Below are positions 24,750 to 32,904 of a DNA stretch of 64,000 bases, piece by piece (the stretch's first letter is position 1; every line of letters starts with the position of its first letter). Below the pieces are notes generated by a model, which was not told the DNA's origin, did not search any database, and was given only the letters and a program-made list of their open reading frames with translations. Source of the DNA: Vampirovibrionales bacterium (GTDB lineage: Bacteria; Cyanobacteriota; Vampirovibrionia; Vampirovibrionales; Vampirovibrionaceae); NCBI GenBank assembly GCA_016712355.1, contig JADJRF010000005.1, forward strand, positions 930,001-994,000, read 5' to 3'. The position numbers and the translations under genes were made by a program.

Positions 24750-25958
24750 CTAAGAAACCGCTCGAATCGCCCGCACGGCGGCCTCGACGATCCGATCCAG
24801 CTCATTTGCGCTCAGACCGGGGTAAATCGGCAGAAAAAACGATTCGCGCGAAACCGCTTCGCTCATCGGCAGCGAGATCGCCCCCTCATCATAAGCCGCC
24901 TGAAGATGAATCGGAGGGATTCCGCGCCGCGTGGCGACGCCCGCTTCATCCAGCGCCCGCATCGCGGCGTCGCGTTGGCGTTCATCGGCTCCCAGCAGGC
25001 GCACGGGATAGGACTGCGCATTCCAGCAGGAGACATACGGCGGCGGGGTCAGCGCGCTCACGCCGGGCAACGCGCCCAGATCAGCATCATAGCGCCGGGC
25101 AATGGCCTGACGTTGCGCCAGAAAATCATCCAGTTGCGCCAATTGACTCAGGCCCAACGCCGCCTGGAGATCCGTGAGTTTATAGTTATAGCCGACTTCG
25201 GGATACGTCTCGTAAACCGTACTGCCAGCGCCATGGCGCGCCAGATCGGACAGCGACATGCCGTGCAGGCGCAGGCGGCGGGCGCGCTCGGCCTGTTTGT
25301 CGTCGGCCAGCAGCAGCATGCCGCCTTCGCCGGTGGTAATAATCTTGCGCGGATGAAAACTGAATGCCCCGCAAAAACCGGACGCCCCCACCGGGCGGCC
25401 TTTATATTCAGAGCCCAGCGCGCACGCCGAATCTTCCAGCAGATCCAGCCCGTAGCGCTCGGCCAGCGCGGCGAGCGCATCAATGTCAAACGGCATGCCA
25501 ATCTGGTGAACGCCTAAAATGGCGCGCAATTGGCCGCCGCTTTCGCCATGGCGCCAGCGTCCGTCGGCCCCCGGGCGATAGTGCGCCAGAATCACGGCTT
25601 CGGCGGTTGCGGCGTCCAGATTCAGCGTCTGCGGATCAATGTCGACAAAGCGCGGCGTCGCCCCCACGTGGCGAATGACGTTGGCCGTGGCGATAAACGA
25701 ATAGGACGGACAGAGTACGTCATCGCCCGGCCCAATGCCGTGCAGCAGCAGCGCCAGATGAAAAGCCGTTGTCCACGAGGTAGTCGCCACCGCATAAGCG
25801 GCCCCCGCGCGCGCGGCAATTGCGTCTTCAAACGCCTGAACCAGCGGCCCCTGCGACACCCAGCCGCTTTTAAGCGCTTCGGCCAGCGCGCGCGGCGCAT
25901 CGTCGGCAAAGCAGGGCCGGGCGATCGGAATTTTAGGTAGGGCGCAGGCCGGAGTCAT
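24750..25958 (-). CDS. DegT/DnrJ/EryC1/StrS-family sugar aminotransferase
   Basis: This is a 402-residue PLP enzyme that aminates a nucleotide-linked keto-sugar. The Schiff-base lysine is in FSFHPRKIITTGEGG (about 222). The PLP-phosphate region VATTSWTTAFHLALLLHGIG and PSYSFIATANVIRHVGA, and the Asp of LLEDSACALGSEYKG, are typical. It begins 3 bases after the epimerase gene, which probably makes or uses its substrate. With wecC this would give an amino-uronic sugar for a capsule, O-chain or glycoprotein. The exact sugar cannot be read from sequence. Confidence 0.9.
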   Translation of the reverse strand: MTPACALPKIPIARPCFADDAPRALAEALKSGWVSQGPLVQAFEDAIAARAGAAYAVATTSWTTAFHLALLLHGIGPGDDVLCPSYSFIATANVIRHVGATPRFVDIDPQTLNLDAATAEAVILAHYRPGADGRWRHGESGGQLRAILGVHQIGMPFDIDALAALAERYGLDLLEDSACALGSEYKGRPVGASGFCGAFSFHPRKIITTGEGGMLLLADDKQAERARRLRLHGMSLSDLARHGAGSTVYETYPEVGYNYKLTDLQAALGLSQLAQLDDFLAQRQAIARRYDADLGALPGVSALTPPPYVSCWNAQSYPVRLLGADERQRDAAMRALDEAGVATRRGIPPIHLQAAYDEGAISLPMSEAVSRESFFLPIYPGLSANELDRIVEAAVRAIRAVS

Positions 25959-25961
25959 CGC

Positions 25962-27014
25962 CTATCGCGCCGAAGTTGGGGCGCATGGGGTTTTCTGAAC
26001 GCCTTCCCAGTTGCGCGCCGCGCCGCATTGGGCCAGCAGCGCAGCGGGGTCGCCCTGGGCGCAGGACTTGAACCAGTCGACGGCGCGCTGAAGACCTTCG
26101 GCCAGACTCACGGCGGGCTCAAATCCCGTGGCGTTGCGCAGTTTGGTGATGTCGGCGTAATGGCGACGCACGTCGGCGGGGCGCTCAGCCTCGTATTGAA
26201 TCGCCAGCGCATCGCGACCCATCAGGCTGAGCAGGCGGCGGGCGATCGCGTCGATGGTCGCTTCCTGGCCATACGCAATATTGACGGCCTCTCCAAGCAG
26301 CGCATCGCACTCGGCGACGCGAATCAAGCCGTCGACCGTATCGCTGACGTAGGTGAAATCCCGGGTTTGCTGGCCATCGCCAAAGACGACCGGCGGGCGA
26401 TCGTTGAGCAGATTGACGATAAAGCGCGGAATCACCTCGCCGCTGGCGCCTTCGTGATGCTCGCGGATGCCGTAGGTATTAAACGGCCGCGCAATGACGG
26501 CGGGCATGCCGTACATCGTGACGTAGGCCTGCGTATAGAGTTCTCCGGCCAGTTTGCTGGCCCCGTAAGTCGTCGTCGGCGCCAGCGGATGGCTCTCGGT
26601 CATCGGCGCGCGCCGGGCCGTTCCGTAGACCTCCGATGAGGAGACGTAGACAAAGCGCTCAAGACCGGGATTCAGCCGGTATGCCGTCTCCAGGAGCCCA
26701 AGCGTGCCGGTGGCGTTGACGTCATGCACCAGATGGGGCTGATCAAAACAGATGCGCAGGCATTGCACGGCCAGATGGAAAATCACGTCGGCCTGCGGAA
26801 CCAGCGCTTGCAAGATGTCGGAATTGAGAATGCTGTCTTCGACCAGCGTGACGCGGCCCGTTTGCAGGGCGTCCGCCAGATTCGCGCGCTTGCCGGTGGA
26901 AAGATCATCCAGCACGGTGACGCGATTGCCCCGCGCCGCCAGCGCGTCTACCAGCGAACTGCCGATAAAGCCCGCGCCGCCGGTGACGAGAATCCGTTTA
27001 TCGCGTAATGCCAT
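25962..27014 (-). CDS. NAD-dependent nucleotide-sugar epimerase/dehydratase
   Basis: This is a 350-residue extended short-chain dehydrogenase. The NAD-binding GGAGFIGSSLVDALAARG (about residues 12-29), the Ser in YVSSSEVYG and the catalytic pair in TYGASKLAGE are intact. It is closest in look to GalE/WbpP-like or dTDP-glucose 4,6-dehydratase-like enzymes; the ordering cannot be decided by eye. The start is the ATG giving MALRDKRILVTGGAG, with AGGAGG 10 bases upstream. It is the first gene of the four-gene run. Confidence 0.88.
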   Translation of the reverse strand: MALRDKRILVTGGAGFIGSSLVDALAARGNRVTVLDDLSTGKRANLADALQTGRVTLVEDSILNSDILQALVPQADVIFHLAVQCLRICFDQPHLVHDVNATGTLGLLETAYRLNPGLERFVYVSSSEVYGTARRAPMTESHPLAPTTTYGASKLAGELYTQAYVTMYGMPAVIARPFNTYGIREHHEGASGEVIPRFIVNLLNDRPPVVFGDGQQTRDFTYVSDTVDGLIRVAECDALLGEAVNIAYGQEATIDAIARRLLSLMGRDALAIQYEAERPADVRRHYADITKLRNATGFEPAVSLAEGLQRAVDWFKSCAQGDPAALLAQCGAARNWEGVQKTPCAPTSAR

Positions 27015-27111
27015 TGCCTTCGCGCCTCCTGTCTGCCGCCGTTTGAGCATACGGGAAAGCGAGGCTTGCTGTCAAAACGCGATGCCCTCAAGAGGCGATG
27101 CCAGGGAGACG

Positions 27112-27324
27112 TTACTCAATCGGCGGGGCTGAGCAACTGCCGTCGTCCTCTTCGTCGGGATTGCAGTCCGGCGGACCGTCGGCGGTTCCGGCGTCGTTGT
27201 CCATGGCAATGCCCAGCACGGGGACATTCAGCGTGGCAGCCCCGGCGGGGACCATCAGCGCAGGGGCCAGCGTCAGGCAGAGCGCCAGTGAACAGAAAAA
27301 CCAGGCGGCATCTCGTAAGGACAT
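27112..27324 (-). CDS. Small secreted acidic protein
   Basis: This is a 70-residue protein with a clear signal peptide (LRDAAWFFCSLALCLTLAPA region, cleavage probably after AGA at about residue 29). The mature tail is short and very acidic (NDAGTADGPPDCNPDEEDDG) with two cysteines that could form a disulfide. AAGGAG lies 10 bases before the ATG. It follows the TadG-like surface protein gene on the same strand, so the two may work together, for example as a calcium-binding surface component. No family was recognised. Confidence 0.6.
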   Translation of the reverse strand: MSLRDAAWFFCSLALCLTLAPALMVPAGAATLNVPVLGIAMDNDAGTADGPPDCNPDEEDDGSCSAPPIE

Positions 27325-27486
27325 AGCAGCGAACTCCTTATAGACGGGCTCAAGAGGATGAAATCAACCGGATGAAAACAGAGGCGTAAAGACAAGCATC
27401 ATTGCGGGTCACAAGAGGATCATAGCCGATGACGGCGCGCGCGACCAGAGCGGCGGACGCGTCAATGGGCAAGCGGGCCAACGGCC

Positions 27487-28821
27487 TCAGGAAGCCAGGC
27501 GCATGTGGACGTCATGGGCGATCGTGTCGTAAATCTCGCGAAGGGCGTCCATGTCATAGTTGGTGGCCGCATACTGCTTGCCGTCGGTGGTGTCGGCGAT
27601 GTAATCCAGCAGCCCGGCTTCCCAGGTTGGCTGTCTGAGCATCTTGCGCAGTTTCGACAGGCTGTTGTCACTGACCGGGCCAATCTGAATCGTGCTGACC
27701 GTTACGTCCATACCCTCTGCGCGCTGGGCCTGAGCCTGGGTCACGTTGATCATGTAATCGGTGTAGCCTTGCGTGCAGCTCAGCGAGTAGGCGTATTTCT
27801 GCTGGGCCTTGGTGTAATAGTAGTTGGCCGTCGAGATCTGGCCCCGGCTTCTGTAGTAATTATATTGCTTCATGTAGTTGTCGCCTGCGTCATCGGCATT
27901 GATGCAGTCTTTATAGTTCCAGTCCGGGCCGTCTGGAATATTGGGAAAGCCGTCGGTCAAGAAAATCACGAATTTGGTCGCGTTTTTGCGGCCATGGCTT
28001 TCCAGTTCATCCAGCGCTTTTTTCAGGCCCGAATAATAGTTGGTATTCCACCATTCGGATCCACTATAGGCGTACAGGTTATTAATGGCGGATTTCACCG
28101 TAGCGTAGCCGTTCGAGTCGTAGGTTGAAGTTAACGAGGCCGCAATGCGCGAATCAAAATCGAAATTCACCACGCCAATGCGATCGACCGATTCGCTATC
28201 GAGCGCGATGACCTTATCGACGTAAGCCACGGCGGCGTCTTTCACATCTTCCATCGGGTAGCCGTTGCCGCGGTTCATCGAACCCGACGTGTCCAGCACC
28301 AGCACGACGTCGCGCGCTGCTGGAACCGCCTTGGCATGGGCCGCGATCGTCATCGACGAGCAATCGACCGCCGGACCAGAGCCATCGCCTTCGCCGCCGC
28401 CGCCGACGCTTTCCCCGCCGGAGCCGCCGCCATCAAGACCGCCGCCGCCCTGGCTCAGCGTGCCGCTCAAACCGCACATCAAGCGCGATAAGAGCGTGGG
28501 CGCCTGCATGCGGGCTTCGACTTCAAAGGCGCTGCCGTCGTAGTGATAACTCAAATCGCTTTCGGCAAGCGTTCTGCCCGCAACCGGATTTTGCGAGGCG
28601 TACTCGTAAGCGGCTTGCTGCGCCTGCGCTTCGCCGTCTGGCAGTTGCGAGGCCCCGGCCAGCGCGGCGGCGTTGACCGCCGTCTGGAGCTGATTTTGCG
28701 TCGCAAAGTAAAACGGCAGGTCCACCGCCAGCGACGAAAACATCATCCCGGTCAGCATGACGCCGATCATCAGCACCTGACCGCTGCCAATCCCTTTGGC
28801 GGATATCCACGATCGTTTCAT
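27487..28821 (-). CDS. TadG-like surface protein with von Willebrand factor A domain
   Basis: This is a 444-residue protein with an N-terminal membrane helix followed by QTAVNAAALAGASQLPDG, the pattern of Flp pilus-assembly TadE/TadG proteins. A glycine-rich linker (about 125-155) leads to a vWA domain with a full MIDAS metal site (DTSGSMN at about 179-185; FLTDGFPN at about 288). A tyrosine-rich insertion (YNYYRSRGQISTANYYYT) is notable. It is likely exported and used in adhesion or pilus tip function. The start ATG 28821 was chosen for GAGGG 10 bases upstream; ATG at 28836 is possible. No other tad genes are nearby. Confidence 0.82.
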   Translation of the reverse strand: MKRSWISAKGIGSGQVLMIGVMLTGMMFSSLAVDLPFYFATQNQLQTAVNAAALAGASQLPDGEAQAQQAAYEYASQNPVAGRTLAESDLSYHYDGSAFEVEARMQAPTLLSRLMCGLSGTLSQGGGGLDGGGSGGESVGGGGEGDGSGPAVDCSSMTIAAHAKAVPAARDVVLVLDTSGSMNRGNGYPMEDVKDAAVAYVDKVIALDSESVDRIGVVNFDFDSRIAASLTSTYDSNGYATVKSAINNLYAYSGSEWWNTNYYSGLKKALDELESHGRKNATKFVIFLTDGFPNIPDGPDWNYKDCINADDAGDNYMKQYNYYRSRGQISTANYYYTKAQQKYAYSLSCTQGYTDYMINVTQAQAQRAEGMDVTVSTIQIGPVSDNSLSKLRKMLRQPTWEAGLLDYIADTTDGKQYAATNYDMDALREIYDTIAHDVHMRLAS

Positions 28822-28954
28822 CCTGCAAGCCCTCATGCCATCAGCCACACGCCAGCAACACGCGTTCAATGCCTCAGCCTTGCGCCAGAATCGGCGCCTT
28901 ACCGATGTTATTCCCCCAAGAGGGATCGCATTAAACGGGCCGCGTTACAATTGA

Positions 28955-29557
28955 TTACAAAGCAGGCGATCCCGAAGGGGGATCTAAAAATCCTTCCAGA
29001 TGCGCCATCCGCACCCAGCCCGCCGCGACGTCCACCTCGGGGAAGAAATCCCGGTTAAAGGGGATGGTCGCCCGCTCGCCGCCGCCCGCCGGCTCGATTT
29101 CCAGAAAATCCGACCCGCCGGCGCTCAACACGTCGCGCACCACGCCGCTCTCACGTCCCGATTCCGCTTCAATCACGCGCAGCCCAATGAGCGCGTCGAC
29201 ATGAAACGCATCCGGCGGCGGCGCGGGCACATCGCGCTGTCGCAGATACAGCGTCCCCTTCGAGAGCATCGGGCCCAGCGCCTGCTCCAGCGCCGTGCGC
29301 GAAGCGAAGCCTTGCAAACGCGCGCGCGCCATGCCGGGGCCTGTCATCTGAATCCGCTCAATGCGAACGGCTTTAAGCGTCGCTACAGCAGGAGACGACG
29401 TCCCTGCCGGGGCGATAAAGGCATCCTGCGCGACGCCCGGCCAATCCGGCGCGTCGTCTGTCGTTCGAATCTTGATATCGCCCGCCAGTCCATGCGGTCC
29501 CGCCAGCGCCCCGACGCGAATCAACGGTTCGCCGTCTGGCGACTCACAGGTCGCCAT
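28955..29557 (-). CDS. rimM: Ribosome maturation factor RimM
   Basis: RimM, 200 residues, helps 30S head assembly and binds protein S19. The N-terminal RVGALAGPHGLAGDIKIR (about 14-31) and the C-terminal PRC-barrel (DALIGLRVIE, then AGGSDFLEIEPAGG, then IPFNRDFFPEVD) are both present. It lies 8 bp after ylqD on the same strand, the same neighbour as in Bacilli. The usual partners rpsP, trmD and rplS are not here. Confidence 0.95.
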   Translation of the reverse strand: MATCESPDGEPLIRVGALAGPHGLAGDIKIRTTDDAPDWPGVAQDAFIAPAGTSSPAVATLKAVRIERIQMTGPGMARARLQGFASRTALEQALGPMLSKGTLYLRQRDVPAPPPDAFHVDALIGLRVIEAESGRESGVVRDVLSAGGSDFLEIEPAGGGERATIPFNRDFFPEVDVAAGWVRMAHLEGFLDPPSGSPAL

Positions 29558-29565
29558 GGCCCCCG

Positions 29566-30003
29566 TTACCCGTGAATCTCGCGTATCACGCCGTCTTCGA
29601 CGAGCAGCTCGCAGTTCTGGACTTTTTCGTAGAGGTTTTCGCCTACGGCGATATCGACGTAACTTTCCAGCACGCCGGTAATGACATAGGCCCCGTTAGC
29701 GACTTTGTCCAGATTGCTCAGTTGCTTGGACACTTCCATTTTAAGGGCCGTCAGTTGGCTGCGCTTGCCCTGGGCTTCCTGATTCAGGCCTTCGAGCTGG
29801 CGCGAGACGTTATGCCCTTGCTGGGACAGATCTTCAATCTGGCGCAGGGTCTGCTGATACTGCTGATCGAGCGTCGCCAGCTGATTTTCAATCAGGCGCA
29901 CTTCATTGGTGAGATCGGTTTTGGCCTGTTGACGAAACGCGTCGTTCACCAGCGTTTTTACCGTCATTTGGCGTTTGACCCGGACGGTCTGGGCGTTTGA
30001 CAT
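29566..30003 (-). CDS. ylqD: YlqD-family protein
   Basis: This 145-residue protein has a long central coiled coil (about residues 25-100, rich in Gln and Leu) and a C-terminal beta part (VDIAVGENLYEKVQNCELLV). It matches the YlqD family, of unknown function, encoded beside rimM in Firmicutes and also found in Cyanobacteria. The start is ATG with AAGGAG 11 bases upstream; an in-frame ATG 78 bases further upstream is less likely. A role in ribosome maturation or RNA binding is suggested only by its neighbour. Confidence 0.85.
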   Translation of the reverse strand: MSNAQTVRVKRQMTVKTLVNDAFRQQAKTDLTNEVRLIENQLATLDQQYQQTLRQIEDLSQQGHNVSRQLEGLNQEAQGKRSQLTALKMEVSKQLSNLDKVANGAYVITGVLESYVDIAVGENLYEKVQNCELLVEDGVIREIHG

Positions 30004-30140
30004 GGGCGGGCTCGCTCCTTGCGCGGGGGTATCTCTGTCGGGATGCGTCTGGCGAAACGGCAACCGCAGCCGCCGGGCCATTGGGGCTATTTTACCATCG
30101 CTTGCGCGCGCGCGGCTCCTCTGTCCATCGGACGTCCGCC

Positions 30141-30180
30141 AAAAGGGGCGGCCGGAAGCGCCTTAAAGACGCTCCCGGCC
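30141..30180 (-). terminator. Intrinsic terminator after the 717-residue hypothetical gene
   Basis: An 11-bp stem (30170-30180 with 30150-30160, one G-T wobble, loop of 9) reads GGCCGGGAGCG / CGCTTCCGGCC on the minus strand. TTTT follows a few bases later. It lies 38 bases beyond the stop of the large gene at 30219 and insulates ylqD-rimM. Confidence 0.6.
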
Positions 30181-30218
30181 TGAGGTATGGAGGTTACAGG
30201 GTGAACTTGAGGCGCGTA

Positions 30219-32372
30219 TTAGCGATTATTCCAGCCAATGCCGTTGTCGTCCCACGCGCTGGCGGGCGCCGGAAAACGCGCGGCCAGCGACGCGACGGGC
30301 GCTGTTTCGCGTCGCTGCGCCGGGGCAGGCGTCACGACGGTGCGCTCGATACTGCGCCGAATCGGCCGATCCGGCTCGGGATAATTTACCGCCGCCGGCG
30401 GGCGCTTGGCGATCGTCCGGGCAGGCGCGGCTGTTTTGGTCGCTGGTTCGGATTTACCAATTAACCGGATAGGCGGTAACGGCGCAGGCGCGCTGGCCAC
30501 AGACGCCGGGCGCGGCCCGGCTGAAGCGGGCTGGTTTTGAAGGCGCTTCAACATGTCTTGAACCGATTCCGCCGGCGTCTGCGGCGTCTGAACAGGCGTG
30601 GGCGCAGGCTTAGCGGGCAGGGCCGCCGGTTTTGGCGCGTGCGGCGTCGCCGTCGGCGCCGGGGCAGGCGAGCGTCCCGGAAGCGAGACAAGCTCGATGG
30701 GCGGTAAGTTCGCTTTTTCTGGCGGAATCGCCTTTTGCGCAGGGTTTTCTGGTTTTTGGACCGCCTCTGCTTTGGCTTTTTCCGCCGCCTCGCGCTCGGC
30801 GCGGCGTTCTGCCATATGAAAATCATATTTCGGTTTCGCTGAATCCAGCGCTGGCTTGTCCGGAGCGGCTGTCGGCGGCGTTGCGGCGATCGCCTCGCGG
30901 ATAGGATTCAGTTTGGAAAGCCCGGAAGATGCGACGGGCAGCAACGCGCCCGCGCCTGCGGCGCTCATCGGTAAGACGCGCGCTTTTCGACTCGGCGGAA
31001 CCCCTTCGCCCTGAAGCTTGGCAATCCGGCGCTCGATCGCGTGAATGTCCTTATCGATGTGGGTTTGCGTGCGCTTAGGATTGTAGTGATGGAGCGCGGT
31101 ATTATGCTGCTCCAATTGCGCTTTATTGTCGGCGAAGGCCTGACGCTTGTCGCTCAAGTCTTTCCACTGCGCTTGCTGCGCTTCTGTCATATTCGCGCGG
31201 GCGCGACCCGGGAGTTGTCGCTCGAGAGCCTTGATTTCCCCTTCCAAGCGCGCTTGCGCCTCCTGTAGATTGGTTCGCTCGGCAGATTTAAGGCGTTGCT
31301 CGGGAAGCGTTGCCTTTTCGTTTGTCAACTTTTCCAGCTTGGCTTGCTGGGCCTCAATTTTTCGCGTCAGTCGCGGCGAACGGCCCATCGGCGCCGAAAC
31401 CGTCGTCGACGGACCTGCGGGGGTCGCGCTGGCGGCAACCGGCGGCGCCTCCAACGGCGGTGGGGCAGGAATGCTTGGCGTAGAAGGGGCGGTATTCGCT
31501 GATCCCGAAGACGGCCCGGCAGGCTGGACGATCTTTGTCGCGCCCCCAGATCCAGGCGCTAAGACCGGCGGCGCCTCTACCGGCGGTGGGACGGGAGCGC
31601 TTGGCGCGGGCTCTTGAGGCGTTACGGGCGATTTTGCGCTGGCCGGCGCGCTCGTCCCCGGCGATTTTACCCCGCCGCGCAAGGCAGAAACCCCGCCCGC
31701 GACGCCCAATACGCCTAAGCTGCCGTTGGTCGTGATGTCGGCGATCGCGGTCAACTTGCCTTCGGCGTCGTTATTGGCGCTGGCCTTCTGATAGGCGTCG
31801 ACGCCTTGATAGGTCTGATACCCCGCGTAGCCGGTTCCCGCAGCGCCTAGAACGCCCAGCGCGATCGCCGGAACGCCAGCCGCCATGAGGGCGCCAGCGG
31901 CGACGCTTCCCCCAATGACGCCTTTGGCGGCCGTTGCGCCGCCCTCGCCCACGGCATTCAGGACTTGCACGCGTCCCAATTCGCCTTCCGGTCGCGTAAA
32001 AGCCTCGTGATTCTTTTGTTGCGCAAATGTGGATAAATCTGACGCATTGCCGTTCAGGGCGCTGAGAAATTCCTGACGCGACTGCGCAGTGACGCCTTCT
32101 TTTTGAGGGTCGGAGGCCGCATATAACAAGGCGGCGATTTCCGTATTCGATAACTGCTGATCCGAGGATCCCTTCCCATCGCTTTTCCCGAAGGCGGCGA
32201 TCGCCTGATTCAACTGCTGGTCTGACAGCGTGAAGCCGTCCTGTTTCAAAGCGTCCGCCAGATTTTGCCGGGTCGCCTGCGGGTCGCCCGAGGCAATCGT
32301 ATCGGCGCGCCGCAGCACGGTTTGCGAATAGTTTTCAGCCGGAAGCCAATTGCTCCAGTCCGTCCATCCCAT
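30219..32372 (-). CDS. Large proline-rich protein with coiled coil, unknown function
   Basis: This is a 717-residue protein with four regions. Residues about 1-120 are helical and contain FGKSDGKGSSDQQLSNTEIA, which resembles an EF-hand-like loop. About 130-200 is a glycine/alanine-rich hydrophobic stretch (VAAGALMAAGVPAIALGVLG) that could enter a membrane. About 320-430 is a charged coiled coil, and the last 250 residues are long proline/alanine repeats. There is no signal peptide. The start is ATG with GTGGGGA 9 bases upstream; a GTG 45 bases earlier is possible. Such architecture is seen in secreted effectors and surface-linked structural proteins. It stands alone with its own terminator. 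Confidence 0.7.
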   Translation of the reverse strand: MGWTDWSNWLPAENYSQTVLRRADTIASGDPQATRQNLADALKQDGFTLSDQQLNQAIAAFGKSDGKGSSDQQLSNTEIAALLYAASDPQKEGVTAQSRQEFLSALNGNASDLSTFAQQKNHEAFTRPEGELGRVQVLNAVGEGGATAAKGVIGGSVAAGALMAAGVPAIALGVLGAAGTGYAGYQTYQGVDAYQKASANNDAEGKLTAIADITTNGSLGVLGVAGGVSALRGGVKSPGTSAPASAKSPVTPQEPAPSAPVPPPVEAPPVLAPGSGGATKIVQPAGPSSGSANTAPSTPSIPAPPPLEAPPVAASATPAGPSTTVSAPMGRSPRLTRKIEAQQAKLEKLTNEKATLPEQRLKSAERTNLQEAQARLEGEIKALERQLPGRARANMTEAQQAQWKDLSDKRQAFADNKAQLEQHNTALHHYNPKRTQTHIDKDIHAIERRIAKLQGEGVPPSRKARVLPMSAAGAGALLPVASSGLSKLNPIREAIAATPPTAAPDKPALDSAKPKYDFHMAERRAEREAAEKAKAEAVQKPENPAQKAIPPEKANLPPIELVSLPGRSPAPAPTATPHAPKPAALPAKPAPTPVQTPQTPAESVQDMLKRLQNQPASAGPRPASVASAPAPLPPIRLIGKSEPATKTAAPARTIAKRPPAAVNYPEPDRPIRRSIERTVVTPAPAQRRETAPVASLAARFPAPASAWDDNGIGWNNR

Positions 32373-32494
32373 GAGCCAAAATCCCCACCCTGTTATTATT
32401 CTGGAAACGGAAACCACCCGTGATTTTGATTCTATGAATATAAAAACTAACGATTCGGTTTTTGTGCGGTCTTTTTTTCGAGCCGCCGTCGTCC

Positions 32495-32523
32495 TTGCAT
32501 CGCCCGTCTGCGAGTGGTACAGT
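32495..32523 (+). promoter_or_regulatory. Promoter of rpsO
   Basis: -35 TTGCAT (32495-32500), 17 bp, -10 TACAGT (32518-32523). Transcription would start near 32530, leaving a leader of about 38 bases. Confidence 0.6.
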
Positions 32524-32567
32524 CATCGCTCGACGATGCATTCCAGACTGGAGACCCGTGATTTCCC

Positions 32568-32840
32568 ATGGCAATGACCCAAGAGAAGAAAAAAGCCCTG
32601 TTTTCGCAGTACGGCCGCCACGCCAAGGATACCGGCAGCCCGGAGTCGCAGATTGCCGTCCTGACGGATCGCATTAACGAGCTGACGGCGCATCTCAAGC
32701 TCCACCCGAAAGATTTCGCCACGCGCCGCGGCCTGATGAAAATGGTCGGCCGCCGCCGCCGCCTGCAGGCCTATTTCCGCAACGCCGCCGCCCCTGAGCG
32801 CTACAAAGAGCTCATTCAAAAGCTCAACCTGCGCAAGTAG
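32568..32840 (+). CDS. rpsO: 30S ribosomal protein S15
   Basis: S15, 90 residues, is an early-binding 16S rRNA protein of the platform. The hallmark DTGSPESQIAVLTDRINELT and HPKDFATRRGLMKMVGRRRR are complete, and length is normal. ATG at 32568 and ATG at 32574 are both possible; GGAG lies somewhat far upstream. pnp, its usual downstream neighbour, is absent; uvrA follows in the opposite direction. Confidence 0.98.
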   Translation: MAMTQEKKKALFSQYGRHAKDTGSPESQIAVLTDRINELTAHLKLHPKDFATRRGLMKMVGRRRRLQAYFRNAAAPERYKELIQKLNLRK

Positions 32841-32865
32841 GGCGCGTCCGCTACGCGTTTAAGAC

Positions 32866-32904
32866 TTAAAACGGATCCGCCGCCATCGAGGCAGCGGGTC
32901 CGTT
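32866..32904 (-). terminator. Terminator between rpsO and uvrA
   Basis: An 11-bp stem (32870-32880 with 32894-32904, one G-T wobble) overlaps the uvrA stop codon. On the minus strand it is followed at once by TT and an AT-rich stretch, so it best serves uvrA. On the plus strand it may help end rpsO transcripts although no T run follows. Confidence 0.55.

Noticed and set aside
24264..25517. 417-codon plus-strand frame
   Set aside because: It is antisense to ylqF and the aminotransferase gene; no start signal.
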